A DNA stretch of 10,044 bases from Parcubacteria group bacterium (GCA_041657845.1 JBBABD010000028.1:1-10044), one strand, 5' to 3'; positions 1 through 6,325 are shown, numbered from the stretch's first letter. Numbers and translations are program-made. Notes: a model not told the origin generated them from the letters alone.

Positions 1-1
1 T

Positions 2-61
2 ATTCCGGTAAAGCCGGCTGTCGATCATCCTTGGAGAAAATTTCAATATTCTAAAAATTAA
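2..61 (+). CDS. C-terminal end of a probable DDE/rve-type transposase (partial)
   Basis: An open frame enters from the left edge and stops with TAA at 59-61. Its last 19 residues include KPAVDHPWRKF. From memory, a proline-rich tail with HPWR is common at the C-terminus of integrase-core (rve) transposases of IS481/IS21-like elements. The position just before an IS-end-like repeat pair (68-118) fits that reading. Only about 20 codons are visible, so the family cannot be fixed and intactness cannot be judged. It could also be the chance tail of an unrelated gene. Confidence 0.42.
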   Translation: MPVKPAVDHPWRKFQYSKN

Positions 62-67
62 CAAAAT

Positions 68-118
68 TGTCCAAAGCGGACATTTTTATTTCCCGCAAAA
101 GCGGACATTTCTATTTCC
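68..118. repeat. Two 21-bp direct repeats, probable insertion sequence end
   Basis: AAAGCGGACATTTTTATTTCC at 73-93 recurs at 98-118 with one difference (T86 against C111), at a period of 25 bp. Each copy sits in a small palindrome: TGTCC-AAAGC-GGACA at 68-82 and CCGC-AAAA-GCGG at 93-104. Repeated binding-site-like units directly after a transposase stop are typical of IS ends with multiple transposase sites. The outer boundary and any target-site duplication are not visible. Confidence 0.5.
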
Positions 119-141
119 TCTTTACATTATCCCAAAAAAAA

Positions 142-170
142 TAGACAAAGACCCTAAAAAATGCTATACT
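142..170 (+). promoter_or_regulatory. Sigma70-type promoter for the 276-3566 operon
   Basis: The -35 element TAGACA (142-147) and the -10 element TATACT (165-170) are separated by exactly 17 bp. The predicted transcription start is near 177. The promoter begins 24 bp after the IS-like repeats, so the element next door may have altered its upstream context. Confidence 0.65.
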
Positions 171-176
171 TATAAC

Positions 177-215
177 ATGAGTTACGGAAAATGCTATTTT
201 TGCATCATAAAATGA
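177..215 (+). CDS. Possible 12-codon leader peptide
   Basis: An ATG lies at the predicted transcription start of the promoter at 142-170. It opens a 12-codon frame (MSYGKCYFCIIK) ending in TGA at 213-215, eight bases before the terminator stem at 224. A leaderless short frame just upstream of an intrinsic terminator is the layout of translational attenuation. The peptide has two Cys and two Tyr but no strong run of one amino acid. The placement may be chance: no ATG-initiated equivalent is seen in the second, otherwise similar, leader. Confidence 0.25.
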   Translation: MSYGKCYFCIIK

Positions 216-223
216 CTCTTTTG

Positions 224-246
224 AAAGACGGGTGGCCGTCTTTTTT
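224..246 (+). terminator. Intrinsic terminator in the leader, possible attenuator
   Basis: A perfect 8-bp stem, AAAGACGG (224-231) with CCGTCTTT (236-243), closes a GTGG loop and runs into six T (241-246). It lies between the promoter and the first gene, about 47 nt after the predicted start and 30 nt before the ATG at 276. It must therefore be read through for the operon to be expressed. It contains CGGGTG followed six bases later by T6, as does the hairpin at 3644-3669. Confidence 0.7.
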
Positions 247-260
247 GTTAGAAAATAATA

Positions 261-270
261 ATTTAAGCTA
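261..270 (+). promoter_or_regulatory. ATTTAAGCTA box 5 nt before the start codon
   Basis: The 10-mer ATTTAAGCTA ends 5 nt before the ATG at 276, where a ribosome binding site would normally lie. The same 10-mer sits at the same distance before the ATG at 3695. It does not resemble a Shine-Dalgarno. It may be a non-canonical initiation element or part of a leader structure. Confidence 0.45.
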
Positions 271-275
271 AGAAA

Positions 276-1415
276 ATGGAATTTGGACAACAAAATTTTA
301 ATGCTGGATATGGAGAAAAAGGCAATAGAAAATATGGCGCTAATGAACGCAGCAATAAAGATGGTTATTCAAAGGAGTTTGAAAGAAAATCACTAAAAGC
401 TGATACGGAAGAAGAATATACCGAAAAAATGTGGGAGGAAGACAAAAAATATCTTGACGAATGGTTGGAATACGAGAGAAAGAAATCCGAATGGCTAAAA
501 GAAAAATTGGAAGAAGAGAAGAAAGTAAGAACAGAAATAGCTGGATCTGATTTTGAAGAACGAAAGAGAATTCTCGATTGGTTTGGCAACAGCTCAAATG
601 GATTATACGATCAATGGTCAGACAAAATGAATAAAATATTCGACGAGAAATCTAGGATTAACGAAGTGTATTTCAATAAAAAATTCAATATATATGGAAA
701 TAAAAACGAGGAAAAAATAAAATCAGAATTCGAAAATTTATATGATAATCTTTACAGAAAAGTTGAATATCAAAATTTTTCCGATATTAAAAATAAGAGC
801 TATGCGGATAAAGCAAAAACTTTTATATTATTATTAGAGAGTCTTAAAAATGGAAGCCTTGGATTTACTGCTTGGCAAGCAAAGCTTGAAATGCTCAAGG
901 ATTTTCAAAGAAGAATTGATATTTTTTTAAGAGAAGTGGAGGAAGAAAGAAGGAGGCAGGAAAGTGGAGGCGCCAATGGAGAAAAAGGGGCTGGGGGATC
1001 GAGTGAAAAAAGTCAGGAAAAAATATGCCAAAAATGCGGAAAAGCCAATGGAATAAATGCCAACTTTTGCGGATATTGCGGTAATCTACTTGGAAAATCG
1101 AGAGAACAAGAAGAAACTGGAAAAAAAGAGAATGCTGACGATATTGCATGCAGAGAGTTAGGAATAACAAAAAATGAGCATGAATTCATAACAAGAGGAG
1201 CAACAAATTTTAGCAACGCAGAGCTTATCAGACTAACACTCAAGGTTTTGGGCGCGAGCGATGAAAGCAAGATTAAGGACTCCTATAGGAAATGTGCCAT
1301 GGAATGGCATCCGGATACTAAAAATACAAGATATGGAATAGGAGTAAGCGAGACTAAATTTAAAATAGCCAAAAACCTATATGAAGAATATAAAAAACGT
1401 TTTGAAAAAAAATAA
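276..1415 (+). CDS. Zinc-ribbon protein with C-terminal J-domain
   Basis: This is a soluble 379-residue protein with no signal peptide or membrane segment. Residues 1-240 are highly charged and mostly helical, probably coiled coil over about 40-100 and 200-240. A four-cysteine zinc ribbon follows (C251, C254, C265, C268). Residues about 315-379 resemble a J-domain: an LKVLGASDESKIKDSYRKCA-type helix II, the HPD triad at 345-347, and a basic final helix. J-domains stimulate the ATPase of DnaK/Hsp70 through HPD, so a co-chaperone or Hsp70-recruiting role is inferred. This is not canonical DnaJ: the J-domain is C-terminal, and there is no G/F region or CxxCxGxG repeats. It is the first gene of a four-gene operon, 15 nt before the next gene. 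The ATG at 276 follows the ATTTAAGCTA box and no Shine-Dalgarno is seen. The client is unknown. Confidence 0.8.
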   Translation: MEFGQQNFNAGYGEKGNRKYGANERSNKDGYSKEFERKSLKADTEEEYTEKMWEEDKKYLDEWLEYERKKSEWLKEKLEEEKKVRTEIAGSDFEERKRILDWFGNSSNGLYDQWSDKMNKIFDEKSRINEVYFNKKFNIYGNKNEEKIKSEFENLYDNLYRKVEYQNFSDIKNKSYADKAKTFILLLESLKNGSLGFTAWQAKLEMLKDFQRRIDIFLREVEEERRRQESGGANGEKGAGGSSEKSQEKICQKCGKANGINANFCGYCGNLLGKSREQEETGKKENADDIACRELGITKNEHEFITRGATNFSNAELIRLTLKVLGASDESKIKDSYRKCAMEWHPDTKNTRYGIGVSETKFKIAKNLYEEYKKRFEKK

Positions 1416-1430
1416 AATATTGATAAAAAT

Positions 1431-2645
1431 ATGGAATTAGAAAAAAAATCAGAAACTAATCTTGAGAAAAAAACTGAGACTCCTGAAACTGGAATTGAAT
1501 CGTCTGGAAAAGTTTCGACTTTCGAAGATCTTGAAAGAATAGGAAAGGAAAAAATGGCAGATGGAAAAGCTGTTTCAAGCGGAATGGAAACGGATGGGAG
1601 AATGGGAATAGATAATGGAAATCAAACGATTAAACTTTCTTCTCAGGAAAAGAAAGAAGAAATAAATAACAGAGTCGAAGAAAATATTGAGCGGATAGGC
1701 AAGAGCGCCTCGGAAGCTTTTGATGAATTATCAAAAGAATTAGAGGGGATGCTTATTGAAAAAATTGCTAATAAAAAAGGAAGCAGAGAAGAGATTGATC
1801 AAAAACTTAAAAGATTGGAAGAGTTGGGAGAAGAGTCGAGAGAAGAGGGAAGAATTAAACATGAAGAGGAAATGAAAAAAATTCAGGAAGAACACGAAGA
1901 AAAAATTAGGCAAATGAAATCGGAAGAAGAGGAATCCAATCGGCGCATTGCAAGCGCACAAGAAGCTCAGGAAAAAGCAATGTTTGGCGGAAGAACTCAA
2001 GAAGAGGCAGAGGATTATATTGAAAAAACAAAAAAAGAAATGGAGCAGAAGGCGTTGGATTCTATTAAAACGGCAAAAAAAGCTGGTGGAAAAACGGAAG
2101 AAGAATGGAGGGAAGAATTAAAAAAGAAAGATGAAGAAATGAAAGCGCTTCATCAACAACAGCTCTCAGAGCTTAAAAAATCATCAGATGAGTCGATTGA
2201 AAGAGCGAGAAAAAAAGCAGCGGACACAATTAGGGAAATGCAAGAAGGAATGGGTTTAAAGCAAGAAGGAGAAAAAGTTAAGGTCAAAGTTTGCCCTAAA
2301 TGCGGAGTAGAAAGCGAAATAAGCGCTAATTTTTGTGGATCTTGCGGAAGTAAATTAGAAAGTTCTAAAGCGGAAGTTGCGGAAAGTTCAGCAGAGAAAA
2401 TTAAGAAAGCGCAGAATTTTCCCGAATTATTCCAGGCTTTGCGGGAGAGAGGTTCTGTGAAAAATCCATTCAATGCCGATGCAAAGATGATTGATCCGGA
2501 AATGGCTATAGAAGTGATAAAAGGTCAATTTAACAGAGATCCAAGAAAAGTTGTGGAGGAAATTAAACAAGGAAAGCTTTTGTCATTTCTCTCAGGGGAT
2601 GGGGTTAATGACAAAGTTTCAGAAATATTTCAAAGAGCTATATAA
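1431..2645 (+). CDS. Long coiled-coil protein with zinc ribbon, function unknown
   Basis: This 404-residue protein is Glu/Lys-rich and lacks a signal peptide or membrane segment. Residues about 75-280 form a long probable coiled coil with many EE/KK/EEHEEK stretches. A zinc ribbon follows (C288, C291, C302, C305). Its pattern, CxxCGxxxxIxANFCGxCGxxL, closely matches the ribbon in the upstream gene, so the two proteins probably share a module. The last ~80 residues form a separate small domain with FPELFQALRERG and GKLLSFLSG, which I cannot assign. The N-terminal ~70 residues look disordered (T, E, G, S, K). The start codon lies 15 nt after the previous stop in A-rich sequence without a Shine-Dalgarno. 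A scaffold or filament-like partner of the J-domain protein is inference only. Other coiled-coil proteins could look the same. Confidence 0.75.
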   Translation: MELEKKSETNLEKKTETPETGIESSGKVSTFEDLERIGKEKMADGKAVSSGMETDGRMGIDNGNQTIKLSSQEKKEEINNRVEENIERIGKSASEAFDELSKELEGMLIEKIANKKGSREEIDQKLKRLEELGEESREEGRIKHEEEMKKIQEEHEEKIRQMKSEEEESNRRIASAQEAQEKAMFGGRTQEEAEDYIEKTKKEMEQKALDSIKTAKKAGGKTEEEWREELKKKDEEMKALHQQQLSELKKSSDESIERARKKAADTIREMQEGMGLKQEGEKVKVKVCPKCGVESEISANFCGSCGSKLESSKAEVAESSAEKIKKAQNFPELFQALRERGSVKNPFNADAKMIDPEMAIEVIKGQFNRDPRKVVEEIKQGKLLSFLSGDGVNDKVSEIFQRAI

Positions 2646-2662
2646 ATAATAATTTAGAAAAA

Positions 2663-2830
2663 ATGGATCAGAAAGAAATTGAAGAAAGAGCAAAAAAAAT
2701 TGAAGAAAGTTACAATAATTATTTAGCCAAAATCGCTAAATTAAAGAAGGAACAAAATAAAATTTTGGAAGATTTTATTCATGAATTAGAAAAAGCCAAG
2801 ATCGAGGAGCTGAGAAGCAAATTAAATTAA
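2663..2830 (+). CDS. 55-residue helical (coiled-coil) protein
   Basis: ATG at 2663 opens a 55-codon frame ending in TAA at 2828-2830. The protein starts MDQKEIEERAKKIEESYNNY and ends EELRSKLN. It is almost entirely charged, heptad-like helix with no Cys and no membrane segment. It fills the gap between its neighbours, 17 nt after the previous stop and 13 nt before the next ATG. That spacing matches the other operon junctions (15 and 17 nt), which supports a real gene. The start is preceded by A-rich sequence (TTTAGAAAAA), as with the gene at 1431. It may pack against the coiled coil encoded upstream or act as a small partner of the next protein. Function unknown. Confidence 0.68.
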   Translation: MDQKEIEERAKKIEESYNNYLAKIAKLKKEQNKILEDFIHELEKAKIEELRSKLN

Positions 2831-2843
2831 TTAGAAATTTTCA

Positions 2844-3566
2844 ATGCATAGTTTTGACATACCGAAAAATAAAATCGAAGCAGGGAATAAGGAAGAAAAA
2901 TTTAAAAAAATCGTCGCTGATCTTTTTGAAAGGGGATTGGATGATGAAAATTGTATTGGATTTCATGGAACAAGTCTTGAATCGATTGAATATTTAATGA
3001 AAAACGGACATCTGCCTGGGCAAGTTGAAAAAGATGAAAAGTATGGATATGGAAAGGGAGAGTTTTTCTTTTATCCAAAAAGCGAGGTTTTTCCCGGAAA
3101 AGAAAGCCCTTTTAAAGAAGAATTTGAAAGCGACAAAGATATTATGGAGCGCGCTGAAAGTTATGCCAATGTTCTTGCCCAAACCCATTATATAATAGCA
3201 AAGCTTGAATTAGATTTGGGAAATCCGAAGCATCAGTACATTGGAAGAGTCTTGCAGCTAGGATTATCCGATGAAGCAGAGGATATGATTGATGATTTTA
3301 TTAAAAAGGGAAAAACAAAAAAAGAAATATATAAAATATTAAATGAATCAAAAAATAGAAAAGGAGTTGTTATTGGTATCGATAAGAAAGTTTTTGACGG
3401 TTTTCAATGCAAAGTAGGACATCCCAGCGATGAGGATGGAAATTATCTTCATATGAATTGCGCAACTGGAATGGACATAATTTTTATTACAGGGATAGAA
3501 CCAATGGGACAACAGGAATGGGATTATTTGACCGAGCTTCAAAAAAGATCAAATGTAGGTACATAA
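2844..3566 (+). CDS. Protein with possible ADP-ribosyltransferase-like fold
   Basis: This soluble 240-residue protein was not matched to a named family. Several features recall the PARP/diphtheria-toxin branch of ADP-ribosyltransferases. GFHGTSLESIEYLMKNG (39-55) resembles the motif-1 HG[T/S] followed by a helix and Gly. YGYGKGEFFFYP (67-78) resembles the GKGIYF strand. A helix with ESYANVLA then leads to a strand YIIAKLELDLGN (116-127), as in PARP. Near the end, MDIIFITGIEP (210-220) could be the strand carrying the third conserved position (D211 or E219). If correct, it would transfer ADP-ribose from NAD+ or bind a related nucleotide. The target is unknown, and a degenerate non-enzymatic fold is possible. 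It is the last gene of the operon, 13 nt after the 55-residue gene, and its stop lies 2 nt before the next promoter. It could be a toxin-like effector or a regulator. Confidence 0.5.
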   Translation: MHSFDIPKNKIEAGNKEEKFKKIVADLFERGLDDENCIGFHGTSLESIEYLMKNGHLPGQVEKDEKYGYGKGEFFFYPKSEVFPGKESPFKEEFESDKDIMERAESYANVLAQTHYIIAKLELDLGNPKHQYIGRVLQLGLSDEAEDMIDDFIKKGKTKKEIYKILNESKNRKGVVIGIDKKVFDGFQCKVGHPSDEDGNYLHMNCATGMDIIFITGIEPMGQQEWDYLTELQKRSNVGT

Positions 3567-3568
3567 TA

Positions 3569-3597
3569 TTGACTTTTGGCTCGAAATGCGCTATAAT
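3569..3597 (+). promoter_or_regulatory. Near-consensus sigma70-type promoter for the CAP-domain gene
   Basis: TTGACT (3569-3574) and a perfect TATAAT (3592-3597) are spaced by 17 bp. The predicted start is near 3604, giving a leader of about 90 nt. The -35 begins 2 nt after the stop of the preceding gene. This is the strongest promoter seen in the window. Confidence 0.85.
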
Positions 3598-3643
3598 TAC
3601 GGTATAGTGTTGTGGAAAGGTGCAAAAAAGAAGCCAAAACAGG

Positions 3644-3669
3644 GTGTTTCGCGGGTGAAACGCTTTTTT
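3644..3669 (+). terminator. Intrinsic terminator in the CAP-gene leader, possible attenuator
   Basis: GTGTTTC (3644-3650) pairs with GAAACGC (3657-3663), with one G-U pair, around a GCGGGT loop. T6 follows at 3664-3669. It is the only obvious terminator for the upstream operon, yet it lies inside the leader of the next gene, between a strong promoter and the ATG at 3695. It shares CGGGTG-N6-T6 with the hairpin at 224-246. Confidence 0.7.
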
Positions 3670-3679
3670 ATTTTACTTT

Positions 3680-3689
3680 ATTTAAGCTA
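3680..3689 (+). promoter_or_regulatory. Second ATTTAAGCTA box 5 nt before a start codon
   Basis: This box is identical to the 10-mer at 261-270 and also ends exactly 5 nt before an ATG (3695). The flanking bases differ (AGAAA there, TTTTT here), which makes simple duplication of the whole region less likely. No Shine-Dalgarno is present. Confidence 0.45.
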
Positions 3690-3694
3690 TTTTT

Positions 3695-4585
3695 ATGAAA
3701 TTTGTAATCAAGAGACAAAATGGAATAATTTCCCTTGTGGCTGGAATAACCCTGGCGTTTTTTGCTTTTTCCCATATCGCATTGGCCAGCGAGATTAATA
3801 AAGATTCTATTATCCAGTTAGTCAATAAATCCAGAACTGAAGATAACGTCGAAGCTCTGTCAGAAAACGAAAATCTTGATCAAGTTGCCAAAGACAAACT
3901 CGACGATATGATTAAGAATAATTATTTTGCTCATACTTCTCCAAGCGGAATTACCCCATGGTCTTGGTTTGAAAAAAATAAGTATGATTATAAATATGCC
4001 GGGGAAAATTTGGCTTTGGGATTTTCTTCTGTGGAAAGTGAGCATCAAGCCTGGATGAACAGCCCGACTCACAAAAAAAATATTTTAAATCCTAATTATA
4101 AGGAAATCGGCGTGGCGGTAGGAAAGGGAATTATTGACAACAACCTCGTGATTTTAGCAGTACAGGAATTTGGATCTAGGGCGGAAAGCGGAGTTATCAA
4201 AGAAGAGGAAAATAATCTTTCCGATGATAAATCAAAAAAGTTGCTTGAGGAAAACAAAAAAGAAAACAAGGGGATTGTTTTAAACACTGAGAATTACGGA
4301 TCGGATAATAGAGGAAGAAATATCTCCGGTGAAAATAAATCAGGTTCAAAAATAGATTTTTCCAAATTTAAAGATATGTTACTTCAGGACAGAGGATTTT
4401 TGGGGAAATTAAGCTGGGTCTCATTAATTGTAATTTTGGTTATGTGCATAACTGTCAATATTTTGATCACGCTAATGATGGCCTTCCATAATCTAATTAT
4501 TTATTTGAGGAAGGACCAGGATATTTTTAAAGCGGTGCACGGCCTTCTGGTGTTATTGCTAGTAGGATCTATTGTTTTCAGATAA
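3695..4585 (+). CDS. Secreted membrane-anchored CAP/SCP-domain protein (YkwD-like)
   Basis: This 296-residue exported protein begins with a basic start (MKFVIKRQ) and a hydrophobic core at about 10-30 that ends ALAS, a likely signal peptidase site after residue 31 or 32. Residues about 37-160 are a CAP (CRISP/antigen 5/PR-1) domain: FAHTSPSG (78-85, H80), AGENLA (102-107, E104), AWMNSPTHKKNIL (119-131, H126) and EIGVAV (137-142). These match the conserved His/Glu cavity residues of bacterial YkwD-type proteins. A charged, probably disordered linker (165-235) leads to two hydrophobic segments (about 242-265 and 279-295), so the CAP domain is probably held outside the cell. The bacterial function is poorly known; wall or extracellular roles are usual suggestions. 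It has its own strong promoter and leader. Confidence 0.88.
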   Translation: MKFVIKRQNGIISLVAGITLAFFAFSHIALASEINKDSIIQLVNKSRTEDNVEALSENENLDQVAKDKLDDMIKNNYFAHTSPSGITPWSWFEKNKYDYKYAGENLALGFSSVESEHQAWMNSPTHKKNILNPNYKEIGVAVGKGIIDNNLVILAVQEFGSRAESGVIKEEENNLSDDKSKKLLEENKKENKGIVLNTENYGSDNRGRNISGENKSGSKIDFSKFKDMLLQDRGFLGKLSWVSLIVILVMCITVNILITLMMAFHNLIIYLRKDQDIFKAVHGLLVLLLVGSIVFR

Positions 4586-4659
4586 TCAAGATTTTAAATA
4601 AAGAAAAAACAAAAACAAAATAGAGAAAAAACAAAAAATAAAAGGCAAAATTCTTTGTC

Positions 4660-4723
4660 TTTCTCCCAAGAGGAGAAATAAATAGCAAATTTAATCCCGA
4701 CTCGATCGGGATTTTTGCTATTT
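4660..4723 (+). terminator. Two stacked hairpins between the CAP gene and murA
   Basis: Hairpin 1 is TTTCTCC (4660-4666) with GGAGAAA (4672-4678). Hairpin 2 has an outer 10-bp stem, AAATAGCAAA (4680-4689) with TTTGCTATTT (4714-4723), a 3-nt bulge, and an inner 8-bp stem, AATCCCGA (4693-4700) with TCGGGATT (4706-4713). The inner stem runs into TTTTT, so it works as an intrinsic terminator. The symmetric outer stem suggests termination from either strand. Upstream, 4596-4645 is a plain A-rich stretch where I see nothing else. Confidence 0.6.
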
Positions 4724-4846
4724 CTACAAATCTACAAATCAAATACAAATATACAAATGTACGAATATTTCTTATCTTTTTTTGAGTATATTTTCTGTAT
4801 GAGTTTAAAATATTTGTAAATTTGTAGCAGATTTGTGGATTTGTAG
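4724..4846. repeat. Inverted array of CTACAAAT-type repeats upstream of murA
   Basis: CTACAAATCTACAAATC (4724-4740) is the inverted complement of 4830-4846 with one difference. Inside it, TACAAATATACAAAT (4744-4758) matches the complement of 4812-4826 with one difference. Together they could fold into a long imperfect hairpin. The array ends 5 bp before the murA -35 element. Confidence 0.65.
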
Positions 4847-4851
4847 TTCTC

Positions 4852-4880
4852 TTGAAATAACCAATATATTAGGTTATACT
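4852..4880 (+). promoter_or_regulatory. murA promoter giving a leaderless transcript
   Basis: TTGAAA (4852-4857) and TATACT (4875-4880) are spaced by 17 bp. The expected start is 4886-4888 and the murA ATG is at 4888, so the message should start at or within a base or two of its start codon. The absence of any Shine-Dalgarno before murA agrees. Confidence 0.68.
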
Positions 4881-4887
4881 ATCAAAT

Positions 4888-6183
4888 ATGGAATATTTTG
4901 AAATTATTGGCGGGAAAAAGCTAAAAGGCGAGATTGAAGTGAGAGGGTCGAAGAATGCAGCTACTCCCATTCTGACTGCTTGTCTTTTAACTAGAGAAAA
5001 ATGCGTCATTTCCAATATCCCTCTGATTGAGGATGTTTTTCGGATGATTGAAATTATTGAAAGCTTGGGAGCGAAAGTTTTTTGGAAGGGGAAAAGAATA
5101 ATCGAAATTGAAGCGAAAAATGTCGATGCATCTAATTTAGATCTGAAAGCAGTAAAAAAACTTCGCTCTTCAATTTTTCTTCTGGGAGCGCTTTCCGGAA
5201 GGCTGGATAATTTCAAGATTCCTTATCCGGGAGGATGTGTTATCGGGGCGAGGCCATTGGATACCCATTTTGATGCGCTTTCAAAAATGGGAGTTAAAGT
5301 AAGAGATAAGAAATTTGAGATAGAGAAAAATAAAAATGAAAAAATAAATTGCTATGAAGTTGATGCTTCTGGAAGAAAGAATATTAATATCGTGCTCAAG
5401 GAATTTTCTGTTACTGGAACAGAAAATGCAATGATGCTGGCGGCTTCTATCCCTGGAAAAACAGTAATTAAAATTGCAGCCACGGAACCGCATGTCGAAG
5501 ATTTGGCTAATTTTCTCGTTAAAATGGGGGCGAAAATAAAAGGAATAGGAACGCATACTTTGGAAATTCGGGGAACAAAAAAACTTCGAGGAGCAAGGCA
5601 CATTGTCATACCTGATGCCAATGAAGCAGCCACGTTTTTGATTATGGGAGTAGCGGTTAAAAGTCCAATTATTGTGAAAAACGCTCGGGAAAATGACCTG
5701 GATTTGGTTCTGGAAAAACTGCGGGAATTTGGAGCTGATTTTAAAATAGGAAAGAACCAGATTCAAGTAATTCCTCCGAAAAATATTAAAGCAGTTTTGA
5801 AGGTTGATACTAGGCCATATCCGGGAATTCCAACCGATGTTCAAGCGCCTTTTGGAGTTTTGGCAACTCAGGCCAAGGGAGAAACTTTTATTCACGATTC
5901 TTTGTACGAAGGGAGATTTAATTATATTTCCGAAATAGAAAAAATGGGAGCGAAAGCCAAAGTTTTGGATGTCCATCGGGCGATTATTGAGGGTCCAACC
6001 AAACTCAAAGGGAAAAATATTATTAGTTTTGATCTTCGCGCCGGAGCATCTTTAATAATCGCGGCTCTTGTAGCTGAAGGCAAGACGACAATAAGAGAAA
6101 TTTATCAGGTAGACAGAGGATATGAACGCATTGAAGAAAGATTATCAAAGTTAGGAGCTAATATAAAAAGGGTTAAGAGCTAG
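4888..6183 (+). CDS. murA: UDP-N-acetylglucosamine 1-carboxyvinyltransferase
   Basis: MurA transfers enolpyruvate from phosphoenolpyruvate to UDP-GlcNAc, the first committed step of peptidoglycan synthesis in the cytoplasm. The 431 residues are slightly longer than the usual ~420 and span the whole two-domain EPSP-synthase-like fold. Visible hallmarks are SKNAA with K22, R93 in KLRSS, the active-site cysteine C117 in PGGCVIGARPLDTH (the residue alkylated by fosfomycin in sensitive enzymes), D317 in YPGIPTDVQAP, and DLRAGASLIIAALVAEG near the C-terminus. It appears intact. The ATG at 4888 is chosen because MEYFEIIGGKKLKGEIEVRGSKNA aligns with the family start and sits at the predicted transcription start. 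mreB lies downstream in the same direction, across a repeat array. Together they suggest the cell makes its own wall. Confidence 0.97.
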   Translation: MEYFEIIGGKKLKGEIEVRGSKNAATPILTACLLTREKCVISNIPLIEDVFRMIEIIESLGAKVFWKGKRIIEIEAKNVDASNLDLKAVKKLRSSIFLLGALSGRLDNFKIPYPGGCVIGARPLDTHFDALSKMGVKVRDKKFEIEKNKNEKINCYEVDASGRKNINIVLKEFSVTGTENAMMLAASIPGKTVIKIAATEPHVEDLANFLVKMGAKIKGIGTHTLEIRGTKKLRGARHIVIPDANEAATFLIMGVAVKSPIIVKNARENDLDLVLEKLREFGADFKIGKNQIQVIPPKNIKAVLKVDTRPYPGIPTDVQAPFGVLATQAKGETFIHDSLYEGRFNYISEIEKMGAKAKVLDVHRAIIEGPTKLKGKNIISFDLRAGASLIIAALVAEGKTTIREIYQVDRGYERIEERLSKLGANIKRVKS

Positions 6184-6203
6184 TTTATTCATATAAAGTC
6201 CGT

Positions 6204-6325
6204 AATTTTCAATTTTCAATTTACAATTTTCATTCAATTTACAATTTTATAATTTTTAAAAATTAAAATTGATAATTGATTCATTGAAAATTTATTGTAA
6301 ATTGATAATTGATAATTGAAAATTG
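6204..6325. repeat. Inverted AT-rich heptamer array between murA and mreB
   Basis: The left arm (6204-6257) is made of AATTTTC/AATTTAC heptamers. The right arm (6259-6325) carries the complementary units, GATAATT, GAAAATT and GTAAATT. The arms can pair imperfectly over most of their length. The array runs to within 3 nt of the mreB ATG, so it occupies the whole translation initiation region. No convincing promoter or terminator is visible in it. Confidence 0.65.

Noticed and set aside
224..275. Known riboswitch in either leader
   Set aside because: No class I could recall (preQ1, SAM, fluoride, cyclic di-GMP) fits the short 40-47 nt upstream region. Only a single terminator hairpin is clear.
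3612..3698. 28-codon GTG frame whose TGA overlaps the CAP gene ATG (ATGA)
   Set aside because: The overlap is suggestive of coupling, but the frame runs through the terminator and poly-T, lacks a ribosome binding site and has no equivalent in the first leader. Chance is likely.
3586..3798. Plus-strand frame of 70 codons overlapping the CAP gene start
   Set aside because: It starts inside the -10 region, upstream of the predicted transcript start, and overlaps the signal peptide coding region in another frame. No motif is visible.
5281..5976. Long minus-strand frame (231 codons) inside murA
   Set aside because: murA is intact with all catalytic motifs. The antisense translation is rich in F, N and S with no domain, as expected from the AT-rich complement.
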